A stretch of 64,000 nt of DNA from Ophiodon elongatus (GCA_016806645.1 JACSYO010001855.1:1921001-1985000); one strand, 5' to 3'; shown: positions 38,459 through 61,950, numbered from the stretch's first letter. Numbers and translations: made by a program. The notes: a model not told the origin generated them from the sequence alone.

Positions 38459-39410
38459 GCAAGGAAAGTTTATTTGTATAGCACATTTCAACAACAAGGC
38501 AATTCAAAGTGCTTCACATAAAACCATTAAAAGCAACAAAACATATGCAAAAGAAAAGAAGATTTAAAAACAATCAAGAACATTCATTTAAACATTAAAA
38601 ACAGTGAGTAAATCATTAAAAAGCTAAAAAAAATAGAATACAAGTTGCAGTGTAGTTTAAGAAATAAAATACAGTAGTGAGATGCAGAAATTGATTAAGA
38701 TCCTTGAATCTGGTTCAATTAAAGGCAACAGCAAACAGAAAAGTCTTCGATCTGGATTTAAAGGAGTTTATGGTCTCTGAGGGTCTCAGCAGACCTGCAG
38801 CTTTCAGGGACTTTGTTCCAGATATGTGGCGCAGAAAAACTGAACTCTGCTTCTCCATGTTTAGTTCTGACTTTGGAACAGAAAGTAGACCGGTCCCAGA
38901 CGACCTGAGGGGTCGGGATGGTTCATAAGGTAGCAGCATATCAGAAATGTATTTAGGCCCTAAACCATTCAGTGCTTTATAAACCAACCAAGTCAATTCT
39001 TTGTTGGACAGGAAGCCAGTGCAAAGACCTCAGAACTGGAGTGATGTGATCCACTTTCTTGGTACAGAGACCTGTAGACACACCGTTAGAGTGGACAAGC
39101 GTGGACAAGTGTTTCCAAATCCCGTTGAGACATAAATCCTCTAATCCTTGTTATATTCTTCAGGTGATAGTAGGCTGATTTTGTAATTGTCTTGATATGG
39201 CTGTTCAGGTTGAGGTCTGAATCCATAACTACACCTAGATTTCTGGCTTGGTTTGTGGTTTTTAACATCAGTGATTGAAGCTGAGCGCTGACTTTCAATC
39301 ATTCATCCTTGGTACCAAAAACAATTACTTCTGTTTTAAATTTATTTAATTGAAGAAAATTCTGGCACATCCAGTTGTTGATTTGTTCAATGCATTTACC
39401 CAGCGCTTTT
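38459..39410 (-). mobile_element. 5'-truncated, decayed non-LTR retrotransposon (L2/CR1/Rex-like) 3' end
   Basis: Minus-strand translations give reverse-transcriptase C-terminal blocks typical of teleost LINEs: RNLGVVMDSDLNLNSHIKTI and YYHLKNITRIRG at 39298-39086, then YKALNGLGPKYISDMLLPYE, PSRPLRSSGTGLLSVP and FKSRSKTFLF at 38996-38715. Between them about 100-150 bp is missing and the frame is broken (the TKKVDHITPVLRSLHWLP piece is out of frame with its neighbours). A stop interrupts the VFGTKDE-LKVS region. The end at 38459-38500 carries the familiar fish tail (GTTTATTTGTATAGCACATT on plus). It is 5'-truncated near 39,410 beside a T-run. It is not functional. The exact clade is uncertain. 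Confidence 0.85.
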
Positions 39411-40621
39411 TTTTTTAGGCTTTTCTTTCAAGGTAATTCCGATTTTCCCTGTGGTAAGTACCAAAACGTTTCCACAAAAAACATTTAAACAACAGTTTGA
39501 GGACCATATATGTAAAACTAATATTTCACAAAACAGCAAAGATTGAAGAAAAATAAATGTAAAAACAAAAGTCTATATACAAGAGTGCAACATCTGGATT
39601 AGGAGCCCCTGAACTAAACTACATTTAGGACATTTTAGGTGGGGGAAAAAATGGTGGAGCAACAACAAATAAATGCAAAAGCAGACAATTTTACAGTTTG
39701 ACATATTTTCCCACTCAGCTCAGCACAGGTGATAATCCGACTGGGGGGCACATGACCTACCTGTTCACCACCACTTGCTGTCAAACAGCTCAGCACACTG
39801 TCAATGTGGATAACATGTCAGCGATGTTTGCCCAATTTTACCACATTGTCCTGCTGCTTTCACGTGTGGTAATCTTCTCAGAAAGCTGCTTGAGATCTTG
39901 AAAGCCTGTTTCTTGACCGGGTAGCCAACCATCGCCTCACGTGGGAGGCTGCACCTGACATCTTAGCGGTCAGGGTTACAACAATATCCCCTGGTTAGTT
40001 TTTCTTCCAAAGGCAGACTTTGTGCTGTCTAAAATAATACACATTGTTCATGGGGACCAGTTACCAACGGCCAGTGTCTCTGAAAGACAGTGATACTAAC
40101 TTCTGCCAAGTACCGTTACAGCTAAGCTACAGGCAATTAGCCCAATCGTATCCAATCAGCCCTGTTTGCGTGGCTTTGAGCATGCGTATTCAAATTTTCC
40201 AATTAAAACCACTGACCTTAAACTGAACAAAATTCATTATCAAAAGCAGAAACCGAAGATATTTTATGTCATGCATTAATCCCGAATTATATTCATTTCT
40301 AAATAACTTTTTCCGCACACTTTCCTGCTGCCAGCAGGTGGGGCTTTGCCTGAAGGGTTACTCACCAGCTTTTTCAGGATCTCCAGAGAATGGATGAAGA
40401 AGGCAGTGAGTCAAAAATAGTTCAGAGAAAAGCAAGTGAACATTGAGGTTTAGAATATTAAGGATGTGGATTGAATTTGGCTGAATTTAATTTTAAAATC
40501 AGTAATTTTTTACATAGAAACCTAAACCTATTTAGCCTATAAATAGACTTAGTGTGGGTTCATAATGCATTTAAATGAGTTTCTGCTGGTGTGAATCAGG
40601 TCCTGACTACCTTGAAATACA

Positions 40622-40890
40622 GGGCTGAAATTATTTGTCAATTAATTGATTAGTTGATCTACAGAAAATTCATCAGCAATAATTCTGATAACTGATTAAT
40701 AACTTGGTTAATTATTATTTTTTAAAGCCAAATAAGGGAAATTCAAAACAAATGTTGCTTTTCTGAGGTCTACAAAATTGGGAAATTTATATTTTTGGAG
40801 TTTTGACTTTTGGATTTTGAACTGTTTTTGGTTTTGATGTTCAATTTTAAATAAAATAATTAATTGGAACCCTAATAAAGCTTAGTCATA
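40622..40890. repeat. Copy of the GCTGCAAC-TTGATTA repeat family
   Basis: GGGCTGAAATTATTTGTCAA, TTAATTGATTAGTTGATCTA and CTGATAACTGATTAATAACT at the left. The body has AGGTCTACAAAATTGGGAAA. Diverged and AT-rich. Confidence 0.45.
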
Positions 40891-43400
40891 CAAAAGCTGT
40901 TCAACAGCTATTGTATGCAGTTCTGTTTCACTTCTAAGAGCTTGTAGTTTTGCTTTTATGAATACACACACAACTTAATTACAAGAAGGCCATGTGCACA
41001 AATATCTATGTACAGCAATTACAATTATTGGCATACTGTACATACTCACAGCCACGCTGATTCACTTTAAACTGTTTGGCTCCTGCAATGTGCAAAATGA
41101 GAGTTTGAGCAGGAAATTAGAGAAAACACACACAGTGATACACACATGTAAGACTTCTCTAAAATAAGTTTTCCATCTTTTGGCTAATTCTAGCTTGACT
41201 AATATTATTTCCAGCTGTTATGAGGCTCAAACCTACACTAATCAAACAGCTAAATGGTACCACCACCTGGTCAACAATAGTTACTGCAGTTATAAGGCAC
41301 TCAAATTATAGAAAATCCACAGAAATGGTGATTTAGTGACACCTGGTGGATTCATATCACCATTACTATTCTGTTTATCAAGCCAACACTCATTTCAAAA
41401 CACACAAAACAAACAAAACCCCACAAATTAGCAACAAATCCCTACAAATTAACGATCTCTTTGACTCCAAAGTAAACCAAACAACATCATTTAATAAATG
41501 AGTTTGCAATACAAAACATCTGTGCAACAATGTTCAGACAAAATACAAAGACAAGGCCTCTCTTGGTCAAAAGGATAAGCATGTAAACCTTCTTTAATAG
41601 GTACACTGTTATTGAAATATAAATTGACTTGTATTTTGGTTTCTTTTTTTTTTTTTTTTTTAAATGGACTTGAATACAAAAAGGCACAACAATGTTTTTT
41701 GTTTTGTTTTGCCAAATACAAAAATACCTAGACTTGATTAAGATTCACAGTCTTGTGTACAAGTGGTTTTGCACTGCTATATTAGTACACATAAATCCTT
41801 ACATGCTGGATGGCGGTCAAGTGTACAAACTCAGATGTCAAGGTAGCTCGATTTGCTTCAGAGGAACAAAAAAGATAAAGAGACAAAAGACAGCAATAAA
41901 ATGGGAAAATTAACTTAAAATGAGTCAAATAATCTCGGACTAGATTTGACAAGAGGAACAAAACATGCTTCTGTTGATCAAAGTTGGTTTGAATAAATTA
42001 TCTCGGAGTAAACTGAAGCTCAGTCTTATATTATTCTGGTTTATGATCATTTTATTCTGCAGGGAGCAGCCGCTTTTGTTGTAGTGAAGTCAGGTAGTAG
42101 GTGTTTAAGGGGACATGAACTAAATAATGAACAGAATACAGTCTTGTCTATCTACATTCCACAAATGTCAACTCAAAAACGTTACCATTAAAAAAAAAAT
42201 GCTCTACAGGCAACAAGCCATCTTAACTCCGCTTCCTGCTCTGCACATCAGCGGTCAACTAGATGTGTGTTTGGTTAGTTAATACAGATGATTGATAGAG
42301 TGATACAAAGTGCAACATGTTCAGTCTGGGACGCTTTTACAACCATTCAAAACCAATGATTGTCTACTACACCGGAGGGACAGGAGAAGGTAACTAAGAT
42401 CTCAAACTGATATGTTACTGCAGCGGGTTCTGTGATCTTTATTTTCTGATGACAAAAGCGTCATATTTAATTTACTTTGTTTCTAATAAACCATCATCAA
42501 ATAATAAACAGCTGAGGCATCATTTGTGTGATTACAGGACTGAGAATTATTAATCATTTTCCAAAAGATTTGGCATATCACAAAATGATATTCAGGTAAA
42601 TGCCTCTAAAAATGTAAATGATTACATGCTACTGGAAATGTGGAAAATATAAATACGGCTGTACTGTGAGACATATGGGCATATTCATTTTGCTCTTTTC
42701 CTTTTAAAAGTTGCACTTACCCTTGTTGGGATCAAGTACAGTTGGAGACGGGTGTTTACGGATCATTTACCGATATAGAACCAAATGAAAGCAACATAAA
42801 TAAATGTCTCTGCACACGGTGATGCAGTCTGAACCCAACTCATGAAAATAATACTTATTAAGGTCAGACATTCTTCTGTTCAGGCACAAAGAGGGCATGA
42901 ATGTAAGCACATCAAATATACTATTCATAGGAGTTTTTATTTATGTACATGAGGCTAATTTTTGTCATGGCAATATTATCTGTAATGAGCCTCATGTGTT
43001 TTAACCCTCCCTGCTTTGAGTACTTTCACTTCTCCATTTCTTGAAAGGTGATTTTTGCACAACACAGATGCTGAAAAAAACGGAAAGGAAAGGACAAAGA
43101 CATAAAGACGAGCCCTGTGAATAAAATTCCTTCAAAATTAAAATACTGGAAAAACTCTCCCATCATTTTTTTTTTTTTTTTTACTCCATAACCAATTTAC
43201 AAAAAAATGTTCTTTTGTGAGGTTGAAATTTTAGCTTTACCTCAGTGACAGTAGATTTACCCCAGCCCTCGCGTGGTGAGTGAAGTGTGTGTGCCCTGAG
43301 ACGGGTCCAGTTTAGCTGTGGAGGATATGTGGTTTCATTTGTAGATCTGTAGGGGATCCTCTGCAGTCAGCTTTTGAAGTTAGATGCCATGTCGTCCATG

Positions 43401-43406
43401 TTTATT
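43401..43406 (-). promoter_or_regulatory. ror1: Candidate ror1 polyadenylation signal
   Basis: AATAAA on the minus strand (TTTATT on plus), the first canonical hexamer after the ror1 stop. Cleavage would be expected about 10-30 nt further left. I do not see a strong GU-rich downstream element, so confidence is limited. Confidence 0.35.
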
Positions 43407-44425
43407 TTCCAATCTGAAGTACTCCCCGCTTCCTTGTTTCTCAGCCTTGCAAGCTGTATACTGAAATTTAAAAAAAGGCAAAGAGGCCAGTGTCCGTGTT
43501 GCAATAGTGTCAGATAGTCTTATTGAGTTTGCACAAAAAAACATTCAGGTGTCATTTCCAAAAGCATTTTGTGTGAAAATGCTTGGACGAGTACTCTAGC
43601 CAACTTATCACCTGTATCCGTTTTAGTTGTAAGTCCCGCTGCTTCGATGGGGAGCCGTCACATACCGTCGTTACCTGTCTGCAATACGCCAGTACGCCTT
43701 GTATACTGGTATGTTTGAGCAGTTCGGTGTTGGTCTTCTCACCAAAAAGCTGCTCAACTTCTCGTTTGTTCTCATTGCTGTTCCCATTTTTGTTTGCTCG
43801 GTTTATCACTCGCTAAATGCAGTTTCTTGTACTGTACAAGCAAATGCACAGCATGAATTTCTGTTCTCATACGTCAAGAAACAGGCAAAGTCGCACCACT
43901 GCTGAAAGGCACCTAAAGGTCACGGGGTCAGTGTTTCCTTCACATCCTGCATGAAACAGTCCGGTAACTCGGTTGTTGACACAGGAACTTTTTGTCCGAC
44001 TGTGATACAAACCATTTCATTGGAAGTAGGATGGACTTGTTACTTTTTCACTTTTAAAATCTATTCCTTAATAAAAAAAGTTCTTGCTCTTGAATATATA
44101 TCTTTGTATTTCACTCATTCTTTCAGGACGTATGTACCGTATTTACCGTATTTACACAGAGGTTAAAATAATAACACAACATTTTCAAACCATGGTGGTA
44201 AGTACACATGCTTTTAACAATAAGGCATTAAAAAGTCAGACAGCTGTGGATATACTTGTGTAGCTGCGGCAGTGTTTCTTGCACACTCAAATGTGCGTTC
44301 AGGCCAGTTTCTGTCGGGTCTCCATGTGACTAGAGTAGAAACGTTAGACTGGGTCCCTGTGGTTGAGGCCAAACTTCTCAAATGTGGGTCCCGAGCAGAA
44401 AGAGTGTGAGTGTCTCTCTGTCTAT
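43401..44425 (-). other. ror1: ror1 3' untranslated region, extent inferred
   Basis: Sequence directly downstream of the ror1 stop. Scanning from the stop, I find no canonical AATAAA or ATTAAA on the minus strand until 43406-43401, about 1.0 kb away. That makes this the most economical 3'UTR. No other gene is recognisable here. Longer isoforms are possible, because several more AATAAA hexamers lie further left (for example near 42,946). Confidence 0.45.
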
Positions 44426-54710
<10,285 letters not shown>

Positions 54711-55041
54711 CTAAGACATTCAGAAAGACAGAGTAGAGAGTGTGGATCATTTAAAAGATTGCTTACAGAAATCTCAACAGTTAAAATACATACAGTATGC
54801 CTGGAAGAGCAAGAGGACTTCAGCAGAAAGTTCCACGTGCCCAAACATGTTGTAATACATAGAAGTTCCACTAGAGGGTAGTCTAAGTTTGAATCTTACA
54901 CAAAACCAACTCGTTGCACTTAAGTGGATGGAGAAGGCTGATTCTTGTTGCTGGACCTAAACCAAAAAAGAGGTTTCCCTTTGCTTGGCTAAAGATAAAT
55001 CATATTCAAGTCAAAGGCAGAGATCTGAAACACGTGCACAT

Positions 55042-55110
55042 CCACACACGCACACACGCACACAGAAACACACAGACACACACAGACACACACAGACACA
55101 CACACACACC
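55042..55110. repeat. (CA)n/(CAGACA)n microsatellite in ror1 intron
   Basis: CA units interrupted by ACGC and by regularly spaced CAGACACA blocks; right part pure (CA)n. Confidence 0.93.
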
Positions 55111-55222
55111 CCAATTCACAGCACAGATGTAAACCGCATTAGGAATTAATGTTTGGCTGTTTGACTTTATTTCTGTTTATGGCAGAGAGATGTCATCATG
55201 AGCACTAATCTGAAACACATGC

Positions 55223-55229
55223 GGAGAGA

Positions 55230-55294
<65 letters not shown>
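55223..55294. repeat. (GA)n microsatellite in ror1 intron
   Basis: About 33 GA units with GAAA breaks at the left end; a pure purine strand on plus. Confidence 0.96.
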
Positions 55295-55297
<3 letters not shown>

Positions 55298-56341
55298 GGG
55301 GGTTGATGATCATATATTCACAACTTTGGTGACTCTTGATTTGTCTCTTCATATTTACCTTCTTTTTAAATCCATTTATCTCACTCCCTCTTTCTTGTTT
55401 TGCCCTCGATCTCTCACCGCTCTCATTTCATACACTCACTCATAAGTGTGCACGCAAACGCACATACACATGATCACACGATCACACATGCACACACCCA
55501 AACCACATGCTGACTAGCAGGCGATTCTCTCAGTGTGAGATCACAGTGTCATGTGCTTTAAATTGTGCCATATGGGGACTTAAAGACCAGGCATAACCAC
55601 AAGATATAGGGGAGTGCATGATGCCACTGTGCATCCACACACAAACCAAGCACAAAAGAACCATAGTGTAGCTATTGACTGATTGAAAGTACATATCCAG
55701 ACTCTACTGCTCGAGAAATGACGAACAGAATCACTTTGTTACTGACCAGACTGTCAATCTTTAGAACAAACGTATTACTTTAAAATATCAAGTGGGTAGA
55801 TGAGGTCTTCAGAATAATGACAACAAAAAACAGACTAAAAAAGAAACTTGAAAAGATGTATTCTAAATATTACTGCCATGAGCTACAACTGAGTTTCGCT
55901 GCTTCAAGTTAATTGAAAAACACACTACTGTCTTGCATCATCAAAAACACTAATGTTCTGATCCCACTTTATGAAAACACTGATCCATTTAATTTGGTGT
56001 ATAACCGTAAAATAGAGCGTCTTGTGGCTTAACGCTTCATTGTCATCCAACCGTGTCTGCTGCCCTTGTTGATGAGTCAGGTAGTTTACAAGGGAAGTAA
56101 CAGCATGTGAATTGTTCTAATTACGCCACACACTTTAAAACAACACTGAAAAGCTTTAAAGATGCAGCTTAAAACAAGGTGACAATGCTGCACGCACACA
56201 CTGCCATGGGTGTGTAAGTTTGGTGTGAGTACAGGGTCATAAGGTTCCCTCTCTCTGAGGAGTGTTAAGTGACTGAAGGGCCAAGGTCAGCTCACTCCCT
56301 CTACCCCCATCTGCTCAGATCTAAATGGGCTTTCCAGACGT

Positions 56342-56475
<134 letters not shown>

Positions 56476-56860
56476 AGTGGTCTGCATACTACCGATTCCA
56501 TGGAGATATGGTAACATTACATTTACAACTTAATACAGGTTTATCCTTGGAGTCTGTAATTTCCTACTAAAATGTGGAAATCAGTAATAATGAGTTCATG
56601 TTGCGGTGTGCCTGCAGACGGTTTAGCACCCCTTCATCAAGCCACAAACTGCTGCATCTTCAGATATTTTCCTTTGGCGAAGAGCTTCATCTCTTTAGGT
56701 GAAAATCACGTCTGGCAATAAAGCTGTAAGAGGAGACTTGCAACAAAAATGCTGCCACTGTGAAAACTAGTTGAAGGATTTGAGGGGTTGATGATTGATT
56801 GGGCTGCAACCGTTTTGAATGTAATGAAGCAGAATATGAAAAGGCTGCGTAGAGCATGAG

Positions 56861-56861
<1 letters not shown>

Positions 56862-56893
<32 letters not shown>
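56862..56893. repeat. (CA)n microsatellite in ror1 intron
   Basis: About 16 CA units, 390 bp from the 65-unit tract. Confidence 0.96.
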
Positions 56894-56895
<2 letters not shown>

Positions 56896-57189
56896 TACAA
56901 AGTGAGGGCTGGAGTGTGTCCAGGCAGCCGAGAGGTTAGTTTAGTTGTGCGTCACAGAGGATGGTGGACACACACATCCACACTAACATCCAGCCACACA
57001 CAGACAAGTAAATGACAAGGGAGAGCAGACGATCCGCCACAATGCAGCCAGATACCCGCAGGCAAATTACAACTCTGGCCAGTCCGAACGGCCTCAACCG
57101 AACCAGCTCAGCCCAAATCCAAAATCGCCCGTCGCTGCTTTCTATATTTTAATTTGACGTATGTCTAAAGAGAGAAAAGGGTAGGAAAG

Positions 57190-57650
57190 CCACATCTACA
57201 ATAACCTAATCGCCGTGAGACATCTGAGGTTTTTTCAGAAAATCTTTCCAGAGTTTTGTTTTCGTGTATCCATTTGTTTCTCTGTGCTTGTGTGTGTTTG
57301 TGTGTGTAAGCTATCCCAGGCAGGGAGAGCCAAGTGTGGTTGCTATTTGTGTAAACAGTGGATGGCTGTTCAGGCCTTTTATTTTACACACCAACGCCAC
57401 GGGCCCTCTGTGTAATGTTTTATAGCAGTTAATTACAAGGAGAGGCTTTTCCCCTCAGAGACTCGATATATAATCCAGATCCAAACAGAAAGGCGAACCT
57501 CGCCACAGAAACTAAACAAGGTATTGAGGACATTGATTCATTGTCCAATTATATTTTTGCCAACCTCATTATATATTCAGGAAAGCGCTTGCTAAATAGC
57601 CATGCTATTTTTCCAGCACCACCCTGATTCATGGTTGCATACATTCACAC
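57190..57650. promoter_or_regulatory. Candidate conserved non-coding element in ror1 intron
   Basis: Repeat-free complex sequence with a homeobox core (GCAGTTAATTACAAGG), a Sox-like core (GATTCATTGTCCAATTATAT) and AT-rich spacers, unlike the microsatellite-rich sequence on both sides. Judged by eye only. Confidence 0.25.
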
Positions 57651-60600
57651 CTGGGTGGTGCCAGTACAGTATGAGACAGAACGGAGCTCCAGTGCTGGAG
57701 ACCCTTTCAAAGCCAGCTGTTTTTTATGATGAAAGAGATGTGAGCAAGTAAGTCAGCAGAAAAAAAAGTTTAAACTCCAGTCTTCCTGATTTGATTACTT
57801 CAAAGAAAGTAAGAAAGACAAGGCAGGCGACATTGATAAACTGCCAACTTATAGAAGATCTATAAAAGAAATTCCTTTGACTCATGTGGGTGTTGATTAA
57901 AAATAGGAAAACGGTCTACATTTCTCCAAGGATCATAAAAAACTAGATGATGTAAAAAACAAACGTGGCCAGCAAAAAAAAAGTTAAATAGGAAATATAT
58001 CTGCAAGCCCGATAGTATACAGTACATTTACACATGTGCGTATTTATTTAGACGTAGACCTCAAAAAGAACACTAGTTTGTATATTGTCTTGATATATTT
58101 TATCATATACAAACATCCGTGGGCACATAAAGGAGGCTGAGATGTTGAACTGATTAAACAGCAACTGATGACAGGATGAAGCGGGCTGTTTTGTGTGCTT
58201 TGACTGCAACATGGAGACGCAAGTGAACATTTGAAGATAGATCTACCTCAACCAAAACAGTTTCTTACTGTATAGACAAACAGAGACAGAAACACACAAA
58301 CACTGGTCCTCATAGAGGAGCGCTAAGGTCCGAGGACTGTTTACAAATGTATCATTGACAGGAAAGGGAGAGTTTTAAAAGGAAAGTTGAGGAGGATGAA
58401 TGTTAAGCCCACAAAAATGGATGATTCATTCAGAGTCTACTCTGCTTAATCATCCTCAAAAAGAAGTTAAATTTGGCATGAAAGAAAAAAAGACTGGATT
58501 CCTTTAAAACTTGCAATCGATTAAAACAACAAGTCTCCCTTTGCGGGAACTGTCATCCCTCCACCTCCATCCTTCCCTCGCTTTCTTTCCCTCCACCTCG
58601 TTCTCAACTTGAGGTTCTCTCCTGCAAAAAACCCTCTAAAACATAGGACACCACCTACCAACTGCAGTAGGGAAACAACATCACTCATACATAAATGAAG
58701 ACAAAGCAGAAAGACAATCCACAATGCCAAAGCATCAGCTTTTTGACAAATGCCGTGATGTTTGTTGATGCCATAGCAAATCATCCACACTTCTTCCCTT
58801 AGTCTCATTGTCAGTGTGTGATCTATGTATCTATCCAAACCCCACTGCTGGAAGAAAAATAATGAAGGTATCATTGTTAAATTGAAATCGGCAAGTGAGA
58901 ATTATCTGAAAGATTCAAAAGATACAGAGCACTTGAAAGAAATGTCTGTATATGCAGTTCAGACAGTTAAGCATGAAGGAAAACAACATTCTGGAGGTAT
59001 TTTTACGTGATTTACTATTTGCTAAATATTCAAACTTATTGCATCTAAAAAAGTACCCTCAAAAACACCTTAAAAAGCATGGAACATTAATGCTGTAGCA
59101 AATGCTCTGTTCTGTATTCAAGAGTAAACTAACTTAATTGGTGGATCAATTCTGCTTCGCTTTATGTGTTGATTATGGAACAACATTTTTAGGCCTTTTG
59201 CGTGTAAACTTGGGTATTTCTCATCAAGAAGCTGTGCGCTGAGACGACGGGTTTGTGTTGAGTTTTGGGGTTAAGGGGATGTGAAACTCAATGCTCTTTG
59301 TTGGAGGGGAAATAGAAAGGAAGGGATTTGAGGGTGAGGAGGCAAGGGGCGGATCCTGATGACATTTTAGATTTCAGGGTTTCGTTTGCAGGAGCTGCTG
59401 TGGGTGCTGAGTGAAGAGGAGATGAGCTGCTTGCAGCATGAAGCCACAGCTGTTGTAGCCTGATTAGGGATGCCCCTCAGCTTGTGCTATATGTGTTTTT
59501 TAAACATACTCAGATATGAACTGTGGTGACCTTTGAAACAGCAATGAGCTGGGAGATAATTTGGGGATGTGAGGGCACGATTAATCTGGAAGTGTGGTTC
59601 TAAACAGCTATGCCAGTGTTTTATCTCCTTAACTAAACATTTGTGGGTTAATATGTGCTGTGCTATTTTGTGCATGATACTTATTATGTTGTATATTCAT
59701 TAATTTCACAAAATATGCTGTTTTACCAGTTTTTAGAATGCCTTATCTGGCTAGGGGCAGACAGATGAAAAAGAGAATTTCTATCTTATAGATGTGATCT
59801 AAAGATCATGTGATGTGTAATGCATTGATTGAAAAGTGCAAAACCACTGGTATAGTTCTTTAAAGTCAGATTTGTAGTTTTATTTTAAGGTATTTTAGGG
59901 CATTTCTGTTTTATTTTGCAGTCAATACTTCCTTTGCGCTCAATGACTCACAGAGATAATACACTGATTTGCCTGTGAACACATGTCAGCTGTTAAATGA
60001 ATAAGATGTGTGTGTATTTAAAGGGAAGGTGTCCAACAACAAATTAAAAACACTTGTGGATCTGGAAAAGAGCGGATGGACATGAGAGGATGAAAGAGAG
60101 AGAAAACAATGCTGTCCTCAAGAGATGGTATTTCCTCCCTAGAAGCGAGTCCGCCACAGATCAATTCACAATCACAAAAAGGTACCACAGAATTCGTACT
60201 CAGCAAAACATAAATATAAGATGTTGCAAAAAGTTTTCTTTTTTTTTTTTATAAATCCGTGCAATGCTGGTGAAATATATACTGATATCTTGACACAGCC
60301 AACAATAACTGTAGGGCAGTGTCCGCTTATAGACACTGTAACTAAATTCTTATAGGAGAATTGTAGAATGCATGTGTGGTTGCAGTGTGTAACGATCTCT
60401 CACTGACAGGGAGCCAAAATGGCCACCAGAGGCTGAGGTTGACTGGGGTCTGTGGCTGCCAGCGGCCCGTGACCGCACTGGGAATGAACAGCGAGGGAGG
60501 GCAACTAGGGGCTGTATTAGGATACAATGGAGAAAGAACGGGCCCTCATGGGTCCTCGTGTTACTACTGCTCACTGACTGCAACAATAGAGGCTTCTGTC

Positions 60601-61919
60601 AGCGAGACGGACGGGCGGATTCAGAGCGTATACCGAAAGAGGAAGGAGGAAAGAAGAGACATAAGGGATGAATTTGAGTTGGTGGGTTTTTCTTCTCATT
60701 TTAAATCTATGTTTTCCTCAGTACAGCATTGATTATAAGTAGTCTCGTTAGTTTTCCTCTTATTTTAGGCTGAAGTTTGACGCTTTTTGCCTTTGTCTGT
60801 TCAGGTTGAAAATAAATGCAAAGGGCTGCACTGGTGTGTGCATTCTGCTTAAGGTTCTGATGATACAAAAGTATCCAGTTTAGGTTATATGTCTATGAGT
60901 ATCAGAAACGCAAACACTAATATCATGAGACTGGATATTACTAGATAAAACGTTATCACATCGCCAGTCATTTTGTCTTCTAGACAATTAATAACAAATG
61001 TCACTGCGTTGTATTTTGCCAGAGCCCTCAGTGGGGATTGGTGCAGTGAAAAGGCTGCGTTTGACACGGTGTTATTGTTGGTCTCAGCGCGGCCTTTAGT
61101 GGACACTTGGGAGTGAAAACCTGTGTTTAAGAAAATGCATTGATGGGGACTTAATGCTTTAGGTACCAGTGAGGCGATGAAAATATGATTATCAATATGC
61201 TTATCTTTATAACACTATGAGGCAGGATTTTGCTTCTCTGGAAAGTTATCAAGGTGGCATCTAATTCATAGACGGCACAAATACGCCGTTCACGTTACAA
61301 AGCAATCTGCAAAGAATGTACACCTGCACATACTTTAACGGCCAACGCAGAGCCTTGCCAGAGGCGTGTTCACATGCAGTCGCCACCGTGACACCAGTCT
61401 TCCACCGTCATGGTGGCCATCTCTGCTCATGCTTAATATGCAGCTCTTGTATTTATTTCAAACAAGATCGAGGTCAATTGTTATCACTTCCCAGTGAATC
61501 TGAGGAATATTAGCAGAAAAGATGCAGCAGACGCTCGTTTGTTCGAACAGTAAATGCTAAAACTGACATAAAAGTCCCTTTGGATTAAATACTTTTGATT
61601 TGAGAGAGAAAGTAAACATGTATTAACAGCCTTTTTACATTTCAGTGAATGAAAATTGACAGAATGGCTCCCAGCTATACAGTAGATTCTGGTGCTGCAC
61701 TCTGCTAAAGTATTTGTTGTAAGGCCCAGTCTTTCATGACTACAGATGACACTAAAGAGTTTTAATTACAGGGTTGACACATACATGGTGATTTGACATG
61801 CAGGGAAGGACCCTGCATCAATCCCGTCACTCCGCACAACGCTCCTGGCCTGGTGACATCACTTCCTCTGAGGACTGCGCAGTATCAGAAGTCCACGTAG
61901 GGGGAGGGTTTGGGGAGAG

Positions 61920-61950
61920 GGGGTGTCAATCAGCCTGTCAATTAGCAGGA
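61920..61950. promoter_or_regulatory. Paired PBX/MEIS-like sites in ror1 intron
   Basis: TGTCAATCAGC is followed at once by CTGTCAATTAGC. The first is the reverse complement of the TGATTGACA composite that PBX-MEIS/PREP dimers bind; the second differs by one base and adds a homeodomain TAATT core. Confidence 0.3.

Larger units (their letters stand above)
20481..43400. other. Intergenic region between cachd1 and ror1
   Basis: About 23 kb between the cachd1 5' end and the ror1 3' end, with no coding exon I can support. Identified contents: microsatellites at 23091, 26482 and 26873; a 14-bp minisatellite at 28098-28163; palindromic-element copies at about 27,433-27,740, 29,255-29,370, 29,475-29,795 and 34,728-35,372; MITE-like copies at about 34,765, 36,655 and 38,070; a LINE remnant at 38,459-39,410; TTAATCGATTA-type repeats near 30,742 and 40,622. 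The stretches 20.5-23.0, 23.2-26.4, 32.0-34.7 and 41.0-43.4 kb show nothing beyond AT-rich unique sequence and A/T runs. Confidence 0.65.

Noticed and set aside
38704..38928. Plus-strand frame with GLSRPAAFRDFVPDMWRRKT
   Set aside because: It is the antisense reading of the LINE remnant, whose real frame is on the minus strand.
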